Shown here: piece after piece, positions 5,405-7,519 of the stretch
How the letters are laid out: each line of letters starts with the position of its first letter
How positions within the stretch are numbered: the first letter of the stretch is position 1
Assembly: GCA_016867955.1 (NCBI GenBank)
Contig: VGIE01000101.1
Location: 1 to 7,519, forward strand
Length of the DNA: 7,519 nucleotides
Direction of reading: 5' to 3'
From: Betaproteobacteria bacterium
Lineage (GTDB): Bacteria; Pseudomonadota; Gammaproteobacteria; Burkholderiales; SG8-39
Translations under genes and position numbers: made by a program
The notes under the pieces: model-generated
What the model saw: the letters and a program-made list of their open reading frames with translations, nothing else
Told to the model about the DNA's origin: nothing
The model's database searches: none

Positions 5405-6229
5405 TCATGCCGCAGAGCCGGCGGGTTGGCCCGGCGCGTCGGCAAATGCCGCGCCGTGCTCGGTGCCCAGGTAGGCCTCGATGACCTTGGGGTCGCGCAC
5501 CACGTCGGCCGGCGCGCCGTCGGCGATGATCTCGCCGTGGTCCACCACGATGACGCGGTCGACGATGGACATCAGCTCCTTGAGCTTGTGCTCGATCATC
5601 AGCACCGCCGGTCCCTCGGAGTGCAGCCGTCCGAAGCGGCCGCCCTTGTGCAGGCGGCGAATGGAGCGCGCGAGCAGTTCCGATTCGGCCGGGTTGAGCC
5701 CCCCCAGCGGCTCGTCGAGCAACAGCAGTTCCGGCTCCGTGGCAATGGTGCGCGCGACTTCAAGGCGCTTGAGGTCGCCCTGCGACAGCGCCGAGGCCGG
5801 TTCGAGGGCCATGTCGGAGATGCCGATGAACTCCAGCGCATCCATGGCGCGCGCCTCGATCTTCTTCACCCATTCGCCGCGCTTTCTCGCGCGTGGCGAC
5901 ACCAGCGGCACCATGACGTTGGCGATGATCGGCAAATTGCGGAACGGGCGCGTGTTCTGGAAGGTGCCGCAGATGCCGCGGTTAACCACGTCCCAGGGCT
6001 TCAACGACGAGATGTCCTCACCGTTGAAGGTGATGCGGCCTTCGTCTGCGGCAAGGATGCGCGTGATGAGGCGCAGCAGCGTGGTCTTGCCCGCGCCGTT
6101 CGGGCCGATCAGCCCTACGATCTGGTTGCGCTGCAGCTCGAAGGAGACATTGTTTACGGCGGTGAGGCCGCCGAAGCGCTTGGTGAGCGCCTCGATGCGG
6201 AAGAATGGCGAAGTCATCCCGTCGTCCAT
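5405..6229 (-). CDS. livG: Branched-chain-type ABC transporter ATP-binding protein LivG
   Basis: This 274-residue cytoplasmic ATPase forms a heterodimer with LivF to drive the LivHM channel. The N-terminus shows LivG-type ALTKRFGGLTAVNNVSFEL. Walker A is GPNGAGKTT (42-50), the Q-loop glutamine is Gln91 (GTFQNTRPF), Walker B is LLLLDEP (168-174) followed by GGLNP, and the switch histidine is His214 (MIEHK). The signature region reads LSQGDLKRLE (148-157), where LivG usually has a YGQQRRLE-type sequence. An extra segment of roughly 8-11 residues (GGRFGRLHSEGPA) sits just before the last core strand. The C-terminus after AYLG is extended by an Ala/Pro/Gly-rich tail. The start is either ATG 6229 or ATG 6217 (MTSPFF); neither has a strong Shine-Dalgarno. 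The gene begins 22 bp after the ligase stop. Confidence 0.92.
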   Translation of the reverse strand: MDDGMTSPFFRIEALTKRFGGLTAVNNVSFELQRNQIVGLIGPNGAGKTTLLRLITRILAADEGRITFNGEDISSLKPWDVVNRGICGTFQNTRPFRNLPIIANVMVPLVSPRARKRGEWVKKIEARAMDALEFIGISDMALEPASALSQGDLKRLEVARTIATEPELLLLDEPLGGLNPAESELLARSIRRLHKGGRFGRLHSEGPAVLMIEHKLKELMSIVDRVIVVDHGEIIADGAPADVVRDPKVIEAYLGTEHGAAFADAPGQPAGSAA

Positions 6230-6235
6230 CGAACC

Positions 6236-6270
6236 AGGTCAGCTCGTCGCACTAGGTCAACTCGTCGCGC
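6236..6270. repeat. Imperfect 17-bp tandem repeat across the ligase stop codon
   Basis: AGGTCAGCTCGTCGCAC (6236-6252) and AGGTCAACTCGTCGCGC (6254-6270) differ at two positions and have an 18-bp period. On the coding (minus) strand the right copy encodes the ligase C-terminal RDELT. The left copy lies after the TAG stop and in the same frame would read CDELT. The repeat fills most of the ligase-livG gap. Confidence 0.7.
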
Positions 6271-7519
6271 AGTTCGCGGCGCGACACCTTGCCGACGTCG
6301 GTCTTGGGCAATTCGCCGCGGAATTCGATCAGCCGCGGCACCTTGTAGTCGGCAAGGCGCTCGGCGCACCAGGCGCGCACGTTTTCCTCGGACAGCTTGC
6401 CGCGCGCATCCGACTGCAGCACCACGATGGCCTTGACCAGCTGGCCGACGGCTGGGTCGGGCACGCCGATGACGCCGGCGGCCTTCACCTGCGGGTGATC
6501 GTAGAGCACGTCCTCGACGTCCTTGGCGAAGATCGAAAAACCCTTGTACTTGATGAGGTCCTTGGCGCGGTCGTGGAAGTGGAAGTAGCCCTCCTCGTCC
6601 ATGCGCACGATGTCACCGGTGCGCAGCCATTTCAGCCCGCCGGCCTGCAAGAACACCTTGGCCGATTCCTCGGGCTTGTTCCAGTAGCCCTGCATCACGT
6701 TCGGGCCGGCGAGGATGAGCTCGCCGGTCTGGCCCGGCGGCACGCAGCGCAGGGTTTCCGGATCGATGACGGCCGCCTGCATGTTGGGCACCGGTACGCC
6801 GAAGGATCCCGCCTTGGGGCGGCCAATCGGGTTGAGGTGGCTGATGGCGCAGGTTTCCGAGAGGCCGTAGCCTTCGGTGATGGACGAGCCAGTGCGCTTC
6901 TCCCAGTCCTTCATCGTGCTTTCGTGCAGCGTGTCGGCGCCGGAGACGAGGATCTTCAGGCGGCGCCAGTCAACCTTGCCGGTGTCCTTGTGGTCCTTGA
7001 GGTATTCATAGAGCGTCGGCACGCCGAAGAAGCCGGTAGCCTTGTAGCGTTCCATCGCCGACAGGATGGCTTCGGTGTCAGGGTTGGTGAACAGGACCAG
7101 CCGGTACCCTTCGCACAGGCCGTTGAGCATCAGTACGACCTGCCCGTAGATGTGGAAGAACGGCAGGAAGGCGAGGATAACCTCCTTGCCCGGCTCGAAG
7201 GTCGGGAAGGCCACATTGCCGTGCACGCGCGCGGCGATCAGGTTGCGGTGGCTGAGCATCACGCCCTTGGGGTTGCCGGTGGTGCCGCCCGTATAGGGCA
7301 GGGCGGCGAGGTCCGAGTCCGGGTCGAAGCGGATGTCCGGGGCCTTTGCATCATGGCTCGCCAGCAGGTCCTGCAGCCAGTGGCGGTTGGGCGCCGCGAC
7401 GATCTGCGGCGCCGGCATGTGGCCGGGGAACAGCTTGCCCAGCGGACCGCTGCCGAGGAAGCGTTTCAGCGCGGGCAGGTACTCGTTGACGCTGCTCAGC
7501 ACCACGAAATCGAGCCTGG
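6252..7519 (-). CDS. AMP-forming acyl-CoA ligase (partial, 5' end beyond the right edge)
   Basis: About 422 C-terminal residues of an adenylate-forming acyl-CoA synthetase (ANL superfamily) are present. The enzyme makes acyl-AMP and then acyl-CoA from a carboxylic acid, ATP and CoA. The phosphate-binding loop YTGGTTGNPKG is at 7263-7295. Other motifs are GYGLSETCAISHLNP, the hinge region WLRTGDIVRMDEEG, then FHDRAKDLIKYKG and the C-terminal catalytic lysine in PKTDVGKVSRREL (Lys codon 6288-6290). All core catalytic elements visible in this part are intact. The reading frame is open at base 7519, so the true start lies outside; roughly 130 N-terminal residues are missing relative to usual lengths near 550. 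The hinge and lysine motifs resemble FadD-like medium/long-chain or aromatic acid ligases, but the substrate is not readable. Being directly upstream of livG, it probably activates the acid taken up by this importer (inference). Confidence 0.9.
   Translation of the reverse strand, partial: RLDFVVLSSVNEYLPALKRFLGSGPLGKLFPGHMPAPQIVAAPNRHWLQDLLASHDAKAPDIRFDPDSDLAALPYTGGTTGNPKGVMLSHRNLIAARVHGNVAFPTFEPGKEVILAFLPFFHIYGQVVLMLNGLCEGYRLVLFTNPDTEAILSAMERYKATGFFGVPTLYEYLKDHKDTGKVDWRRLKILVSGADTLHESTMKDWEKRTGSSITEGYGLSETCAISHLNPIGRPKAGSFGVPVPNMQAAVIDPETLRCVPPGQTGELILAGPNVMQGYWNKPEESAKVFLQAGGLKWLRTGDIVRMDEEGYFHFHDRAKDLIKYKGFSIFAKDVEDVLYDHPQVKAAGVIGVPDPAVGQLVKAIVVLQSDARGKLSEENVRAWCAERLADYKVPRLIEFRGELPKTDVGKVSRRELRDELT

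Noticed and set aside
4315..5484. Long plus-strand open frame (389 aa) opposite livF and the GlcG-like gene
   Set aside because: It is antisense to genes with complete family motifs, has no recognisable domain and reflects GC-rich codon shadowing.
5393..6436. Long plus-strand open frame (347 aa) opposite livG
   Set aside because: Rich in Arg, His and Gln with no domain; livG on the other strand explains the openness.

Overview
The window is GC-rich, densely packed bacterial DNA. Its content points to a betaproteobacterium (Burkholderiales or Rhodocyclales type), inferred from gene content and protein style only. It holds one complete branched-chain/aromatic-type (HAAT, 'Liv') ABC importer split into two convergent transcription units, an acyl-CoA ligase, a small secreted GlcG/HbpS-like protein and the start of an ankyrin-repeat protein.

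Layout. At the left edge a secreted ankyrin-repeat protein runs leftward out of the window (about 1-467, minus). A divergent intergenic region (468-529) separates it from the plus-strand unit: periplasmic binding protein livK (530-1750), permease livH (1808-2716) and permease livM (2818-3885). The livK-livH gap carries a perfect 10-bp GC-rich hairpin (1811-1835). The livH-livM gap is filled by a palindromic element of about 100 bp flanked by TA. A convergent intergenic region (3886-4047) contains an AT-rich island with nested inverted repeats. From the right edge a minus-strand unit reads: AMP-forming acyl-CoA ligase (7519-6252, 5' end outside the window), livG (6229-5405), livF (5400-4642) and a secreted GlcG/HbpS-family protein (4542-4048).

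How the genes work together. The binding protein captures a small carboxylate or amino acid in the periplasm. LivH and LivM form the channel, and LivG and LivF drive import with ATP. The ligase next to livGF suggests that the imported substrate (perhaps an aromatic or aliphatic acid) is activated to its CoA thioester. The substrate cannot be read from the sequence.

Most interesting observations. (1) Removing the palindromic element plus one TA between livH and livM recreates a tight livH stop (TAA) directly followed by the livM ATG, with an AGGAGG Shine-Dalgarno 8 nt upstream. This argues for a non-autonomous, TA-targeting insertion (MITE-like) that now separates livM from its ancestral ribosome-binding site. 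(2) The element's 18-bp terminal stem is paired entirely by Watson-Crick and G:U pairs in the plus-strand RNA, and it contains both the livH stop codon and the present livM ribosome-binding region. (3) LivM carries a C-terminal four-cysteine zinc-ribbon-like tail. (4) The importer is split into convergent halves that meet at a structured AT-rich junction.
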